Shown piece by piece: positions 25,227-34,654 of a stretch of 64,000 bases of DNA. The notes beneath the pieces were generated by a model. That model did not search any database. It worked only from the letters and a program-made list of their open reading frames with translations, and was not told the DNA's origin. Source of the DNA: Ectothiorhodospira marina (GTDB lineage: Bacteria > Pseudomonadota > Gammaproteobacteria > Ectothiorhodospirales > Ectothiorhodospiraceae); NCBI RefSeq assembly GCF_900109495.1, contig NZ_FOAA01000007.1, forward strand, positions 79,238 to 143,237, in the 5' to 3' direction. Position 1 is the first letter of the stretch, and each line of letters opens with the position of its first letter. Both the position numbers and the translations under genes were made by a program.

Positions 25227-25775
25227 ATGTTGCCCCAATATCAAGCCGTTGAAGATGCCCTGCAGACTGCCGGTGCCACCGCCGGTGCCGCCGAGGTGCA
25301 TGGCACCCTGTGCGGTATGCTCAGTGCCAACCTGGGTGCCGGGGTGGAGGGCTGGATACGTGAACTGTTCCCGGAGGCGCAGCCTGGCGGGATGCCTACC
25401 GGCGAGCCCCGGCAGTTGCTGGGCCAGCTGTTCGACGAGACCCGCACGCAGCTCTCGGATGCCCTGCTGAGCTTTGAACTGCTGCTGCCCGGGGATGATG
25501 ACGACCTGGATGGCCGGGTCTCGGCCCTGGGCCACTGGTGCCAGGGATTCCTCTATGGGTTGGCCGTGGCCGGCGTGACCGATCCGGGCAAACTGCCGCA
25601 AGACTCGGCGGAGTTCATCAAGGACCTCTCCGAGATTGCCGGCACCGGTTTCGACGTGGAGGAAGATGAGGAGAACGAAGAGGCCTACCAGGAGATCCAG
25701 GAGTACATCCGCATGGGGGTGCTGCTGGTCAGCGAGGAACTCCAACCCTTGAAGGGTCCATCGCGGATCCAGTAA
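25227..25775 (+). CDS. ygfB: YgfB/UPF0149-family protein
   Basis: A 182-residue acidic helical protein of unknown biochemical role. Family hallmarks are EVHGTLCGMLSANLGAG near the N-terminus, GHWCQGFLYGLAVAG in the middle, and the acidic end EEDEENEEAYQEIQEYIRMGVLLVSEEL. It opens the conserved cluster ygfB-pepP-ubiH-ubiI, with pepP starting 15 bp after its stop. Confidence 0.94.
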   Translation: MLPQYQAVEDALQTAGATAGAAEVHGTLCGMLSANLGAGVEGWIRELFPEAQPGGMPTGEPRQLLGQLFDETRTQLSDALLSFELLLPGDDDDLDGRVSALGHWCQGFLYGLAVAGVTDPGKLPQDSAEFIKDLSEIAGTGFDVEEDEENEEAYQEIQEYIRMGVLLVSEELQPLKGPSRIQ

Positions 25776-25790
25776 CCGGAACCCAGCCCC

Positions 25791-27116
25791 ATGCCTCTGA
25801 ACAAGACCCAGCAAAAGGAATTCGCCCGCCGCCGCCGCCAGCTCATGCGTGCCATGGGGGAGGGCGGCATCGCCGTGATTCCCGCCGCTCCGGCGCGGGC
25901 GCGTAACCGCGACGTGGAATATCCTTACCGCCAGGACAGCGACTTCTGGTATCTCACCGGTTTCACCGAACCGGGGGCCGTGGCGGTACTGGTGCCGGGT
26001 CGGGAGCAGGGGGAGTTCATCCTGTTCTGCCGCGAGCGAGATCCGGTGCTGGAGACCTGGCATGGCCGGCGTGCCGGTCAGGACGGGGCCGTGAAGGGTT
26101 TCGGGGCGGATGACTCCTTCCCCATCGGGGACATGGACGAGATCCTGCCGGGTCTGCTGGAAAATCGCGAGCGCGTGTACACCAGCCTCGGGCGTGACCC
26201 GGAGCTGGACAGAAAACTCATCGGCTGGGTGAACCGCATCCGCGACCAGGTCCGTTCCGGGGCCCGGCCGCCCCACGAATTCGTGGCCCTGGAATACCTG
26301 CTCCACGACATGCGCCTGTTCAAGTCCGCCTTCGAACTCAAGGCCATGCGCCAGGCGGCCAGAATCACCAGCGAGGCGCATGTTCAAGCCATGCGGGCTT
26401 GTCGGCCGGGGGTATGGGAGTACCAGGTGGAGGCGGAATTGCTGTATGCCTTTCGCCGCGCCGGCACCGAGCCTGCGTATCCCTCCATTGTGGGGGGCGG
26501 GGAAAATGGCTGCATCCTGCACTACACGGAGAATGAGGCTCAGCTCAAGGAGGGCGACCTGCTGCTGATCGATGCCGGTTGCGAGTTTCAGGGCTATGCC
26601 AGTGATATCACCCGAACATTCCCGGTCAATGGACGCTTCTCCCCGGCCCAGCGGGAGGTGTATGAGCTGGTGCTGGAGGCCCAGAAGGCCGCCATTGCCC
26701 AGGTGGTCCCCGGCAATCACTGGGATGACCCCCACATGGCAGCGGTCAAGGTGCTCACCAAGGGACTGGTGGAACTGGGGCTGCTCAAGGGCAAGCCGGC
26801 CAAGCTGATCAAGGAGGGTGTGTATCGTCAGTTCTACATGCACCGCACCGGCCACTGGCTGGGCATGGACGTTCACGACGTGGGGGATTACAAGCTGGGG
26901 GATGCCTGGCGGCTGCTGGAACCCGGCATGGCCATGACCATCGAGCCGGGGCTGTATCTGAGCCGCGCCCTCAAGGGCGTGCCCAAGGCCTACCGGGATA
27001 TCGGCATTCGCATCGAGGATGACGTGGTGGTGACGAAGGACGGGCACGAGGTGCTCACGGTGGACTGCCCCAAGGAGCCCGATGAGCTGGAATCCCTGGT
27101 GGGGAGCCAGCCATGA
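25791..27116 (+). CDS. pepP: Xaa-Pro aminopeptidase P
   Basis: Cytosolic metallopeptidase removing an N-terminal residue before Pro. 441 residues (same size as E. coli PepP). The N-terminal creatinase-like domain (PYRQDSDFWYLTGFTEPGAVAVL) precedes the C-terminal pita-bread domain with the dinuclear metal ligands: IDAGCEFQGYASDITRTFPVNG (two Asp), HRTGHWLGMDVHD (His), TIEPGLYL (Glu) and GIRIEDDVVVTKDG (Glu). The stop overlaps the ubiH start by 4 bp (ATGA). Confidence 0.96.
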   Translation: MPLNKTQQKEFARRRRQLMRAMGEGGIAVIPAAPARARNRDVEYPYRQDSDFWYLTGFTEPGAVAVLVPGREQGEFILFCRERDPVLETWHGRRAGQDGAVKGFGADDSFPIGDMDEILPGLLENRERVYTSLGRDPELDRKLIGWVNRIRDQVRSGARPPHEFVALEYLLHDMRLFKSAFELKAMRQAARITSEAHVQAMRACRPGVWEYQVEAELLYAFRRAGTEPAYPSIVGGGENGCILHYTENEAQLKEGDLLLIDAGCEFQGYASDITRTFPVNGRFSPAQREVYELVLEAQKAAIAQVVPGNHWDDPHMAAVKVLTKGLVELGLLKGKPAKLIKEGVYRQFYMHRTGHWLGMDVHDVGDYKLGDAWRLLEPGMAMTIEPGLYLSRALKGVPKAYRDIGIRIEDDVVVTKDGHEVLTVDCPKEPDELESLVGSQP

Positions 27117-28315
27117 CACGCCCGCTACCGGATGTGGATCTGGCGGTGATCGGTGGCGGCATGGTGGGTGCCACCCTGGCCTTGGCGGCGGCCCGTGCCG
27201 GATGCTCCGTCCGTGTGATCGAGGCGCACCCACCCGGAGCCGCCGGGCAGCCCAGTTATGACGATCGGGCGACGGCCCTCTCCCATGGCAGTCGCCGGAT
27301 CCTTGAGGACCTGGGGGTCTGGGAGGCCCTGGCGCCCCAGGCCGAACCCATTCGCCGCATCCATGTATCCCAGCGCGGTTATCTGGGGGCCACCCGCATG
27401 GATCACCGCGAGTATGGCGTGGAGGCCCTGGGCTATGTGCTCATCAATCGGCACCTGGGGCCGGTGCTGCATCAGGCCCTGGAGGCCAGCGGCGTGAGCG
27501 TGATGACCCCGGCGCGACTGCTGGATGACCAGGAGGGGGAGGATCACCTGATCCTCAAGGTCCGTCACGGCGAGGAGGCGCAGTCCCTGCGGGCCCGTCT
27601 CGTGGTGGGCGCCGATGGCACCGGCTCGCGCCTGCGGTCCCTGGCCGGGATCGATGTGCGCGAGTCCCCCTATGAGCAGTCGGCCGTCATCGCCAATGTC
27701 ACGCCGGGGCAGGATCACCAGGGTGTGGCCTATGAGCGCTTTACCGATGAGGGGCCCATTGCCCTGTTGCCGCTTGGTCGCGGGCCGGACCATGAACGGC
27801 GCTGCTCCCTGGTATGGGTGCGCCCACAGGCGCGGATCGCCCAGACCCTGGCGTGGAGTGACGGGGAATTTCTGGCCCGATTGCAGGAGCGTTTTGGCCA
27901 TCGCCTGGGGTGTTTTCGCAGGGTGGGGCAGCGTACGGCCTATCCACTGAGTCTGGTTCGGGCGAAACGGGACACGGCCACCCGGCTGATTCTGGTGGGC
28001 AATGCCGCGCACACCCTCCATCCGGTGGCAGGGCAGGGGTTCAACCTGGCGCTGCGGGATGTGCGGACCCTGGCAGACCTGCTGGCCCGCGCCCGGGCGG
28101 ATGGTGAGGATGTGGGTTCTCCGGCCTTGCTGGGTGAATATGCATCCCGTCGCGCGGGGGATCTGGACGCGGTGGTCCACGCCACCGATGCCCTGGCGCG
28201 CCTGTTCGCCACCCCGTTTTCGCCCCTGGCCCATCTGCGCGGCGCCGGCCTGATGCTGCTGGACCGTTGCGGGCCCCTGCGACGGCAGGTGGCCAGGAAG
28301 GGGATGGGCTTGTAG
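27113..28315 (+). CDS. ubiH: 2-octaprenyl-6-methoxyphenol hydroxylase
   Basis: FAD-dependent monooxygenase of ubiquinone synthesis. 400 residues with the N-terminal dinucleotide fold (VIGGGMVGATLALAAARAG), the NADPH/FAD DG motif (VVGADGTGSRLRSLAG) and the C-terminal FAD ribityl motif LVGNAAHTLHPVAGQGFNLALRD, with Asn after Gly as usual for UbiH. Order pepP-ubiH-ubiI and the ATGA overlap with pepP match the conserved operon. Confidence 0.93.
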   Translation: MTRPLPDVDLAVIGGGMVGATLALAAARAGCSVRVIEAHPPGAAGQPSYDDRATALSHGSRRILEDLGVWEALAPQAEPIRRIHVSQRGYLGATRMDHREYGVEALGYVLINRHLGPVLHQALEASGVSVMTPARLLDDQEGEDHLILKVRHGEEAQSLRARLVVGADGTGSRLRSLAGIDVRESPYEQSAVIANVTPGQDHQGVAYERFTDEGPIALLPLGRGPDHERRCSLVWVRPQARIAQTLAWSDGEFLARLQERFGHRLGCFRRVGQRTAYPLSLVRAKRDTATRLILVGNAAHTLHPVAGQGFNLALRDVRTLADLLARARADGEDVGSPALLGEYASRRAGDLDAVVHATDALARLFATPFSPLAHLRGAGLMLLDRCGPLRRQVARKGMGL

Positions 28316-28360
28316 TCATCAGTGCCGTTCCGGCCTGGCTGAAACACGGAGAGAACACGC

Positions 28361-29560
28361 ATGTCCGACGCGAAGACCCCGGAGTTCCACACCATCGTCA
28401 TCGGCGGCGGCATGGTCGGCGCTGCCCTGGCGGCCGAACTGGCCCGGTCCGGGCACCGGGTGGCCCTGGTGGAGGTGCAGCCGCCGGGGCCGTTTGACCC
28501 GGATGGCGACCCGGATCTGCGCGTCTCTGCCATCAACCGGGCGGCGCAGCGGGTGTTCCAGTCCCTGGGGGCCTGGGAGGGCATGACCGCCCTGCGGGCC
28601 CACCCCTATCAGGCCATGGAGGTCTGGGACGCCGCCGGGTCCGGGCGCATCCGTTTCGAGGCCCGGGATCTGGCGGAGCCGGACCTGGGCCACATCATCG
28701 AGAATCGCGTCGTGCAGCGTGCCCTGTGGGACCGGCTGGAGCAGGATCCCATGGTGGAGATCATCGCCCCGGATACCCTCATGGGGCTGGATGTGCGGCG
28801 CAGTCACGCCGAGGTCACGTTGGCCAGCGGTCGTCGGCTCAAGGCTTACCTGGTGGTGGGGGCCGACGGTGCCCGCTCGCGCCTGCGGGAGCTGGCGGGC
28901 ATTCGCGTGAACAGCCGGCACTACGGTCAGCAGGCACTGGTGGCCAACGTGCGCACGGCCCTGCCCCATGAGGACACCGCCTGGCAACGCTTCCTGCCCA
29001 CCGGGCCCCTGGCCTTCCTGCCCCTGGGGGATGGGGCCTGCTCCATTGTGTGGTCGGCGGACGACGCCCGCGCGGAGGGGCTTCGGGATCTGGACGATGA
29101 CGGTTTTTGTCAGGCCCTCTCGGAGGGGCTGGATTATCGCCTCGGTCACGTGCTGGAGACCTCGAAGCGGGCGGCCTTCCCCTTGCGCGGTTCCCAGGCG
29201 GAACACTATGTGCGCCCGCGGATCGCCCTGGTGGGGGATGCGGCCCATACCATCCACCCCCTGGCGGGGCAGGGGGCCAACCTGGGGTTTCAGGATGCCC
29301 ATGCCCTGGTCAGCGCGGTCTGCGCCCCGGGGGTGAGGGATGCCGGTGATCTTCGGGTATTGCGTCGCTATGAGCGGGCCCGTCGCGGCGATAACCTGAT
29401 CATGATGCGGTCCATGGAGGGCTTTCGGTATCTGTTCGGCAGCGAACAGCCGCCCCTGGCGGCGCTGCGGGGGCTGGGCCTGAATCTGGCTCAGCAGGTG
29501 ACCCCGCTCAAGCATCTGCTGATGCGCCATGCCCTGGGCCTGGGGGATGGCCACCGCTGA
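28361..29560 (+). CDS. ubiI: UbiI-type FAD monooxygenase (ubiquinone C5-hydroxylase)
   Basis: A second UbiH/Coq6-family flavoprotein: IVIGGGMVGAALAAELARSG, VVGADGARSRLRELAGI and LVGDAAHTIHPLAGQGANLGFQDAHAL. 399 residues. Placement directly after ubiH (45-bp gap) follows E. coli, where this gene is ubiI (visC). It acts in aerobic ubiquinone-8 synthesis; the exact ring position is assigned by context. Confidence 0.88.
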   Translation: MSDAKTPEFHTIVIGGGMVGAALAAELARSGHRVALVEVQPPGPFDPDGDPDLRVSAINRAAQRVFQSLGAWEGMTALRAHPYQAMEVWDAAGSGRIRFEARDLAEPDLGHIIENRVVQRALWDRLEQDPMVEIIAPDTLMGLDVRRSHAEVTLASGRRLKAYLVVGADGARSRLRELAGIRVNSRHYGQQALVANVRTALPHEDTAWQRFLPTGPLAFLPLGDGACSIVWSADDARAEGLRDLDDDGFCQALSEGLDYRLGHVLETSKRAAFPLRGSQAEHYVRPRIALVGDAAHTIHPLAGQGANLGFQDAHALVSAVCAPGVRDAGDLRVLRRYERARRGDNLIMMRSMEGFRYLFGSEQPPLAALRGLGLNLAQQVTPLKHLLMRHALGLGDGHR

Positions 29561-29563
29561 CCT

Positions 29564-29719
29564 GTGGGAGCGGCCCTTGGCCGCGAAGGGGGCCAGACAG
29601 GCCGCCGCTGTCGCGTCGGTTCGCCGGCAGGCCGGCTCCCACAGGAGGGCCAAGGCATTCCAGGCCCCGGGGCTGGGGGGCAGCGCCCCTGACCTGTGGG
29701 AGCGGCCCTTGGCCGCGAA
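29564..29719. repeat. Class C REP cluster (two direct, one inverted)
   Basis: GTGGGAGCGGCCCTTGGCCG followed by CGAA at 29564-29587 and 29696-29719 on plus, with an inverted variant on minus at 29620-29643 whose inner stem is CCGGCCTGCCGG. The alternating orientation is BIME-like. It lies just after the ubiI stop. This class resembles well-known Pseudomonas REP sequences. Confidence 0.85.
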
Positions 29720-29817
29720 GGGGGTCGGTACAGACTGCCTGGGCCTGCCTGTGAGTTCTTGATGGCAGGCTGTACAATGTTTCGTCCGCCACAGGGGTGC
29801 CTAAGGGGTTGCTCGCC

Positions 29818-30420
29818 ATGAAAGAATTCTGGGATACCCGCTACTCCGGTTCGGAGTATGTCTATGGGACGGCCCCCAATGCCTATCTGCTGGCCCATCA
29901 TGGCCTGTATCGAGCTGGGCAACGGGTGCTTGCCGTGGGGGATGGAGAGGGGCGCAACGGGGTCTGGCTGGCATCGCGGGGGCTGTCGGTCACCTCGGTG
30001 GACTTCTCCCAGCAGGCCCTGGCCAAGGCCCAGGCCCTGGCTCAGCACCAGGGGGTGATTCTGGAAACGGTCTGGGCGGACCTGGTGGGCTGGAAGTGGC
30101 CCAAGGGCGAGTTCGATCATGTGATCTCCATCTATGTGCATCTGCCCCCCGCTCAGCGCCGGCAGGTGCATCGGTCCATGCTGGAGTCGCTCAAGCCTGG
30201 TGGCTGGTTGTTGCTGGAGGCCTTTCATCCGGAGCAGATCAACTACGACAGCGGCGGCCCCCGGAATCCCGACATGCTCTACAGCAGTGTGATGCTGCGC
30301 GAGGATCTGGTCGGTGCCGAGTTCATGGAGCTGGCCGAGGTGGCAGTGCAATTGAACGAGGGCCCGGGACACCGTGGCCGCGCGGCGGTCACCCGGGCCC
30401 TGATTCGTCGCCCTGAATAG
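29818..30420 (+). CDS. TehB-like class I SAM-dependent methyltransferase
   Basis: A 200-residue cytosolic methyltransferase. The N-terminus MKEFWDTRYSGSEYVYGTAPNAYL is typical of TehB/thiopurine-type enzymes. SAM motif I is VLAVGDGEGRNGVWLASRG, the acidic loop SVDFSQQAL, and motif IV is FDHVISIYVHLPPAQR. The substrate is unknown; tellurite/selenite detoxification is known for some relatives only. Start ATG 29818 is preferred over 29797 on alignment of the N-terminus. It stands alone between ubiI and the glycine riboswitch. Confidence 0.8.
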   Translation: MKEFWDTRYSGSEYVYGTAPNAYLLAHHGLYRAGQRVLAVGDGEGRNGVWLASRGLSVTSVDFSQQALAKAQALAQHQGVILETVWADLVGWKWPKGEFDHVISIYVHLPPAQRRQVHRSMLESLKPGGWLLLEAFHPEQINYDSGGPRNPDMLYSSVMLREDLVGAEFMELAEVAVQLNEGPGHRGRAAVTRALIRRPE

Positions 30421-30524
30421 CCTCAGCCTATCTTTTCCATGAACTTTATATGACCATCAGTGCTTCCGAACCCGTGGCCGCTGGGTTATAGTGGTCACAT
30501 TGATACGGGTGCCACGGTGCCCAG

Positions 30525-30701
30525 GCAGTGCGGGAGAGACCCCTTACGGGGCGCCGAAGGCGCAACTTCCGCCCGGAAACGCTCAGGCAAAAGGACCGCG
30601 CTGCCATAATCGACTCTGGAGAGTGGTCTGTTTTCAGGCCCACCGAAGGGGATAACCCGTGCCTTGGCACGAGTTTAATCTCTCAGGTTTCAGGACAGAG
30701 G
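30525..30701 (+). promoter_or_regulatory. Tandem glycine riboswitch upstream of gcvT
   Basis: Two glycine aptamers in series. Aptamer 1: GCAGTGCG (30525-30532) pairs with CGCGCTGC (30597-30604), enclosing GGGAGAGACC, GCGCCGAAGGCGCAA and the CTCAGGCAAAAGGACC core. Aptamer 2: CTCTG (30614-30618) pairs with CAGAG (30696-30700), enclosing CACCGAAGGGG and CTCAGG...GGAC. These are the hallmark CCGAAGG and CAGGxAAAAGGAC elements. A terminator-like hairpin follows at once. Glycine binding is expected to turn on the glycine cleavage genes. The leader accounts for most of the 341-bp gap. Confidence 0.95.
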
Positions 30702-30740
30702 GGCGGTCGACACAACGATACGTGTCGGCCGCCCCTTTTT
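30700..30740 (+). terminator. Riboswitch expression-platform terminator
   Basis: A 14-bp stem (30700-30713 with 30722-30735, one G-T pair) is followed by TTTTT (30736-30740), 21 bp before the gcvT ATG. Its 5' arm overlaps aptamer 2 by only one base. Confidence 0.85.
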
Positions 30741-30761
30741 CGTTTTCCGGGAGCCGAAAAG

Positions 30762-31871
30762 ATGACAACACTCAAGCAGACAACACTCCATGATGCGCAC
30801 GTCGCCGCTGGCGCCCGCATGGTGGACTTCGCCGGCTGGTCCATGCCGGTGCATTACGGTTCCCAGCTGGAAGAGCACCATGGGGTGCGCCGCGAGGCCG
30901 GGATGTTCGATGTGTCCCACATGACCGTGGTGGATGTCACCGGCCCCGGTGCATGGGACTATCTGCGTTACCTGCTGGCCAATGATGTGGACAAGCTCAA
31001 GGAGAATGGTCGTGCCCTGTACAGCTGCATGCTCAATGACCAGGGTGGGGTGCTGGACGACCTGATCACCTATCGCCGTGATCAGGGTTACCGTGTGGTG
31101 GTGAATGCCGCCACCCGTGACAAGGATCTGGCATGGATGCAGCAGGTGGCCCGTGACATGCCCGGTGCCCCCCAGGTATCCGTGCAGGAGCGGGACGATC
31201 TGGACATGATCGCCGTGCAGGGCCCCCAGGCCCGGGCGCTGTGCCTGCCGTTGTTGCCTGAAGCACTGCGTGCCGACGTGGAGGCCCTGTCGCCGTTCCG
31301 CGCCACGGAATGGCAGGACTGGTTCGTGGCACGCACCGGCTACACTGGCGAGGATGGTTTCGAGGTGGTGCTGCCCAAGGACCAGACCCGTGCCCTGTGG
31401 GATGCCCTGGCGGCTGCCGGCGTGCACCCCACGGGCCTGGGGGCCCGCGATACCCTGCGCCTGGAGGCGGGCATGAACCTCTACGGCACCGATATGGATG
31501 AGCAGGTGACCCCCCTGGAATCCGGCCTGGACTGGACCGTGGCCCTGAAGCCTGCCGACCGGGATTTCATGGGGCGTGCCGCGCTGGAAAAGCAGCAGGC
31601 CGAGGGGGCCACACGGCGCCTGGTGGGTCTGGTGCTCCAGGGCCGTGGCGTGTTGCGTGGGCACATGCCGGTGTCGGCAGGAGAGGCTGGCCAGGGTGAG
31701 ACCACCAGCGGCAGCTTTTCCCCCACCCTTGGCGTAGCCATCGCCCTGGCGCGCATCCCCGCAGGCGCCGGCGAGCAGGTTCAGGTGGAGATTCGCGGCA
31801 AGCAGGTACCGGCCCGGGTGGTGAAGCCGCCCTTCGTGCGCAACGGTCAGGCCCTGGTCGAGATCCACTGA
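30762..31871 (+). CDS. gcvT: Glycine cleavage system T protein (aminomethyltransferase)
   Basis: Transfers the methylene group from aminomethyl-lipoyl-GcvH to THF, releasing ammonia. The 369-residue protein starts MTTLKQTTLHDAHVAAGARM, with MVDFAGWSMPVHYG, GMFDVSHM, DTLRLEAGMNLYG and the folate-site ARTGYTGEDGFEV. Longer readings only translate the riboswitch. It is first in the glycine-controlled unit gcvT-gcvH-gcvPA. Confidence 0.97.
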   Translation: MTTLKQTTLHDAHVAAGARMVDFAGWSMPVHYGSQLEEHHGVRREAGMFDVSHMTVVDVTGPGAWDYLRYLLANDVDKLKENGRALYSCMLNDQGGVLDDLITYRRDQGYRVVVNAATRDKDLAWMQQVARDMPGAPQVSVQERDDLDMIAVQGPQARALCLPLLPEALRADVEALSPFRATEWQDWFVARTGYTGEDGFEVVLPKDQTRALWDALAAAGVHPTGLGARDTLRLEAGMNLYGTDMDEQVTPLESGLDWTVALKPADRDFMGRAALEKQQAEGATRRLVGLVLQGRGVLRGHMPVSAGEAGQGETTSGSFSPTLGVAIALARIPAGAGEQVQVEIRGKQVPARVVKPPFVRNGQALVEIH

Positions 31872-31892
31872 GACCCCATACGGTTTATATTC

Positions 31893-31920
31893 ACGGGGGA
31901 GGCCGACCGGCCTCTCCCGT
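31893..31920 (+). other. Intercistronic hairpin gcvT-gcvH
   Basis: 12-bp near-perfect stem (ACGGGGGAGGCC / GGCCTCTCCCGT, one G-T pair) around GACC, with no T-run. It could adjust relative expression or mRNA stability. Confidence 0.5.
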
Positions 31921-31975
31921 CCTCCCTTGTCACCTTATCCGCTGATTCTCGATTTCATCCTTTGGAGACGATCCC

Positions 31976-32368
31976 ATGAGCCATGTCCCTGCTGAACTGA
32001 AATACGCCAAGTCCCATGAATGGGTACGCCAGGAATCCGATGGCACCCTGACCGTGGGCATCTCCGACCATGCCCAGGAGCTGCTGGGTGATCTGGTCTT
32101 TGTCGAAACCCCGGAAGAGGGCGCCACCCTGGATGCCGGGACTGCCTGTGCCGTGGTGGAGTCCGTGAAGGCGGCCTCGGACGTGTATGCCCCCGTGAGC
32201 GGTGAGGTGGTGGCCGTGAACGAACAACTGGGTGACAGCCCCGAACTGGTGAACAGTGACGCCTATGGCGAGGGCTGGATCTTCCGCGTCAAGCCCGGCG
32301 ATGCCAGCGAACTGGACGCCCTGATGGACGCCGACGCCTACAATCAGCATCTGGAGGCCGAGGGCTGA
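31976..32368 (+). CDS. gcvH: Glycine cleavage system H protein
   Basis: Lipoyl-carrier protein shuttling the aminomethyl group between P, T and L proteins. 130 residues with [39 protein letters not shown] and the lipoylated Lys in [21 protein letters not shown] precedes the ATG. It lies 104 bp after gcvT. Confidence 0.97.
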   Translation: MSHVPAELKYAKSHEWVRQESDGTLTVGISDHAQELLGDLVFVETPEEGATLDAGTACAVVESVKAASDVYAPVSGEVVAVNEQLGDSPELVNSDAYGEGWIFRVKPGDASELDALMDADAYNQHLEAEG

Positions 32369-32434
32369 GGCGAACCCCTGACCGCCGCTTGCCTCAACAC
32401 ACGCCGCCAGCAGCCCGGAGACCCCCGAGAAGCC

Positions 32435-33799
32435 ATGCCCTTCATTCCCCATACTGAATCTGATGTGCGCGAGATGCTCGACGCCATTGGCGCCGATAGC
32501 GTCGAAGCCCTGTTCGACGAAATCCCTTCCGCCCTGCGCGTGGACGGCCTCCGGGGCGTGCCGCCGGCGATGAGTGAAATGGAGGTCACCCGGCTGATGG
32601 AGGCCCGTGCCGGCGAGGATGCCACCTGCCTGAACTTCATCGGCGCGGGTGCCTATGAGCACCATATCCCGGCGGCCGTGTGGCAGATTGCCACCCGTGG
32701 CGAGTTCTACAGTGCCTACACCCCCTACCAGGCCGAGGCCAGCCAGGGGACCCTGCAACTCATCTATGAATACCAGACCATGATGAGTCGGCTCACCGGG
32801 CTGCCCATGTCCAACGCCTCCTTGTATGACGGGGCTTCGGCCCTGGCCGAGGCGGTGCTCATGGCGGTGCGCGCCAACCGCAAGTCCAAGGCCCGCAAGG
32901 TGCTCATGCCCACCAGCGTGCATCCGGCCTATCGTGCGGTGACGCGGAGCATCGTGGGCAGTCAGGGGATCGACCTGGTGGAAGTGCCTTTCGATCGGGC
33001 GTCCGGTCGGGTGGATGTGGCCTCTCTATCGGGCTTTGAGGGGGGGGATGTGACGGCCCTGGTGATCCCGCAGCCCAACTTCTTTGGCGTGATGGAAGAG
33101 GTGGACGCACTCACCGACTGGGCTCATGCCAACGGTGCGCAAGCCATCGGTGTGGTCAACCCCGTCTCCCTGGCACTGCTCAAGGCCCCCGGTGAATGGG
33201 GTGCCAAGGGTGCCGACATGGTGGTGGGTGAGGGTCAGCCCCTGGGGGCCCCGCTGTCTTCCGGTGGGCCGTACTTCGGCTTCATGTGCTGCCGCAAGGA
33301 GCATGTGCGTCAGATGCCGGGACGCGTCGTGGGCCGTACGCAGGACGCGGATGGTCGTGAGGGCTTCGTGCTCACCCTGCAGGCCCGGGAGCAGCACATC
33401 CGCCGCTCCAAGGCCACGTCGAATATCTGCACCAACCAGGGGCTGGTGGTGACGGCCGCCACCATCCACATGGCCCTGCTGGGGCCGGAAGGCCTGGAAC
33501 GGGTGGCCGGCACCTGCATGAACAACACCGCCGCCCTGGTGGAAAAACTCAAGGCCAAGGGCTTCGAGGTGGCCTTTTCCGGGGAGCGTTTCCATGAGGC
33601 CGCCATCCGTTTGGGCGCCGATGCCGAACAGGTGATGCAGCGCATGGCTGACGAAGGTGTGCTGGGGGGATATCCCCTGGGCCGGGACGACCCGGATCTC
33701 AAGGATGTCTTGCTGCTGTGCGTGACCGAGACCAAGACAGAGGCAGACCTGGATGCCTATGTGGAGGCGCTGGAAACGGCGGTGTCATCCGTCAGATAG
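32435..33799 (+). CDS. gcvPA: Glycine dehydrogenase (decarboxylating) subunit 1
   Basis: N-terminal half of the split P protein. 454 residues starting [19 protein letters not shown], with [39 protein letters not shown] and [15 protein letters not shown]. It forms an alpha2beta2 complex with GcvPB, which holds the PLP lysine. The split form is common in Chromatiales and Gram-positives, unlike the single-chain GcvP of E. coli. Confidence 0.96.
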   Translation: MPFIPHTESDVREMLDAIGADSVEALFDEIPSALRVDGLRGVPPAMSEMEVTRLMEARAGEDATCLNFIGAGAYEHHIPAAVWQIATRGEFYSAYTPYQAEASQGTLQLIYEYQTMMSRLTGLPMSNASLYDGASALAEAVLMAVRANRKSKARKVLMPTSVHPAYRAVTRSIVGSQGIDLVEVPFDRASGRVDVASLSGFEGGDVTALVIPQPNFFGVMEEVDALTDWAHANGAQAIGVVNPVSLALLKAPGEWGAKGADMVVGEGQPLGAPLSSGGPYFGFMCCRKEHVRQMPGRVVGRTQDADGREGFVLTLQAREQHIRRSKATSNICTNQGLVVTAATIHMALLGPEGLERVAGTCMNNTAALVEKLKAKGFEVAFSGERFHEAAIRLGADAEQVMQRMADEGVLGGYPLGRDDPDLKDVLLLCVTETKTEADLDAYVEALETAVSSVR

Positions 33800-33977
33800 C
33801 GGGCTCACTGAACCGGGCTCGGGCTGGGATTGCCCAACCAATGAGCCCGGCCGTTGAGCCTGGGTTGACCGTTGCCTTCCCGCTACGGCGCCGGGCATTG
33901 CCCGGGATCGGGTGGATGGGTAACACAGACCGGGGGCATGAACCCTCGATGCGGACCAAAACCGGAGGAGATTCTCC

Positions 33978-34478
33978 ATGGCCAAGATCACTCTGCAGGG
34001 CAATCCCATCCACACCAGCGGTGACCTGCCCGAAGTGGGCAGCAAGGCACCGGCGTTTACCCTGGTGGACAAGGATCTGAACGACGTCAGTCTCGCCGAC
34101 TTCAACGGCAAGAAGAAGATCCTGTCCATCGTCCCCAGCCTGGATACTCCTGTCTGTGCCCTGTCGGCAAAGAAGTTCGACGAGTGGGTGGCGGGGCGTG
34201 ACGATGTGGTGATCCTCACCGTATCGGCTGATTTGCCTTTCGCTCAGGGGCGGTTCTGCGGCAGCGAAAATGTGGAGCGGGTGAAGACCCTATCCATGAT
34301 GCGGTCACGGAATTTCGGCAAGGATTATGGCGTGCTCATCGTGGATGGTCCCCTGGCCGGGATCACGGCCAGGGCGCTGCTGGTGCTGGATGAGAAGGAC
34401 ACCATTGTCCACACGGAGCTGGTCCCTGAGATTGCCCAGGAGCCGGATTATGACAAGGCTTACTCCGCCCTTGGGTGA
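33978..34478 (+). CDS. tpx: Thiol peroxidase
   Basis: Atypical 2-Cys peroxiredoxin reducing peroxides with thioredoxin. 166 residues: [27 protein letters not shown], peroxidatic Cys in PSLDTPVC, resolving Cys in [12 protein letters not shown], and the Tpx-specific [21 protein letters not shown] lies upstream. It interrupts the gcv cluster between gcvPA and gcvPB with its own 178-bp leader, so it may have its own promoter. Confidence 0.96.
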   Translation: MAKITLQGNPIHTSGDLPEVGSKAPAFTLVDKDLNDVSLADFNGKKKILSIVPSLDTPVCALSAKKFDEWVAGRDDVVILTVSADLPFAQGRFCGSENVERVKTLSMMRSRNFGKDYGVLIVDGPLAGITARALLVLDEKDTIVHTELVPEIAQEPDYDKAYSALG

Positions 34479-34506
34479 GTGGGCCGCCGCCCGCCCCTCA
34501 CCCCAA

Positions 34507-34572
34507 CCCCTCTCCCCTGGGGGGGAGAGGGGCCAGACGGTTGTACTCCCTTCTCCCCTGAGGGAAGAAGGG
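34507..34572. repeat. Class E CT/GA hairpin pair between tpx and gcvPB
   Basis: CCCCTCTCCCC / GGGGAGAGGGG (34507-34517 / 34522-34532) and a looser CCCTTCTCCCC / GGGAAGAAGGG (34548-34558 / 34562-34572). Confidence 0.75.
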
Positions 34573-34654
34573 CCGGGGATGAGGGGGAGCGGTGGGCACA
34601 TTGCCATCCCCGCCCCCTGTACCGAACATGATTTTCCAGACCCAGGAGCAAGGT

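Noticed and set aside
24804..27233. 809-codon minus-strand reading opposite ygfB-pepP
   Set aside because: It is antisense to two well-recognised genes and has no domain signal.
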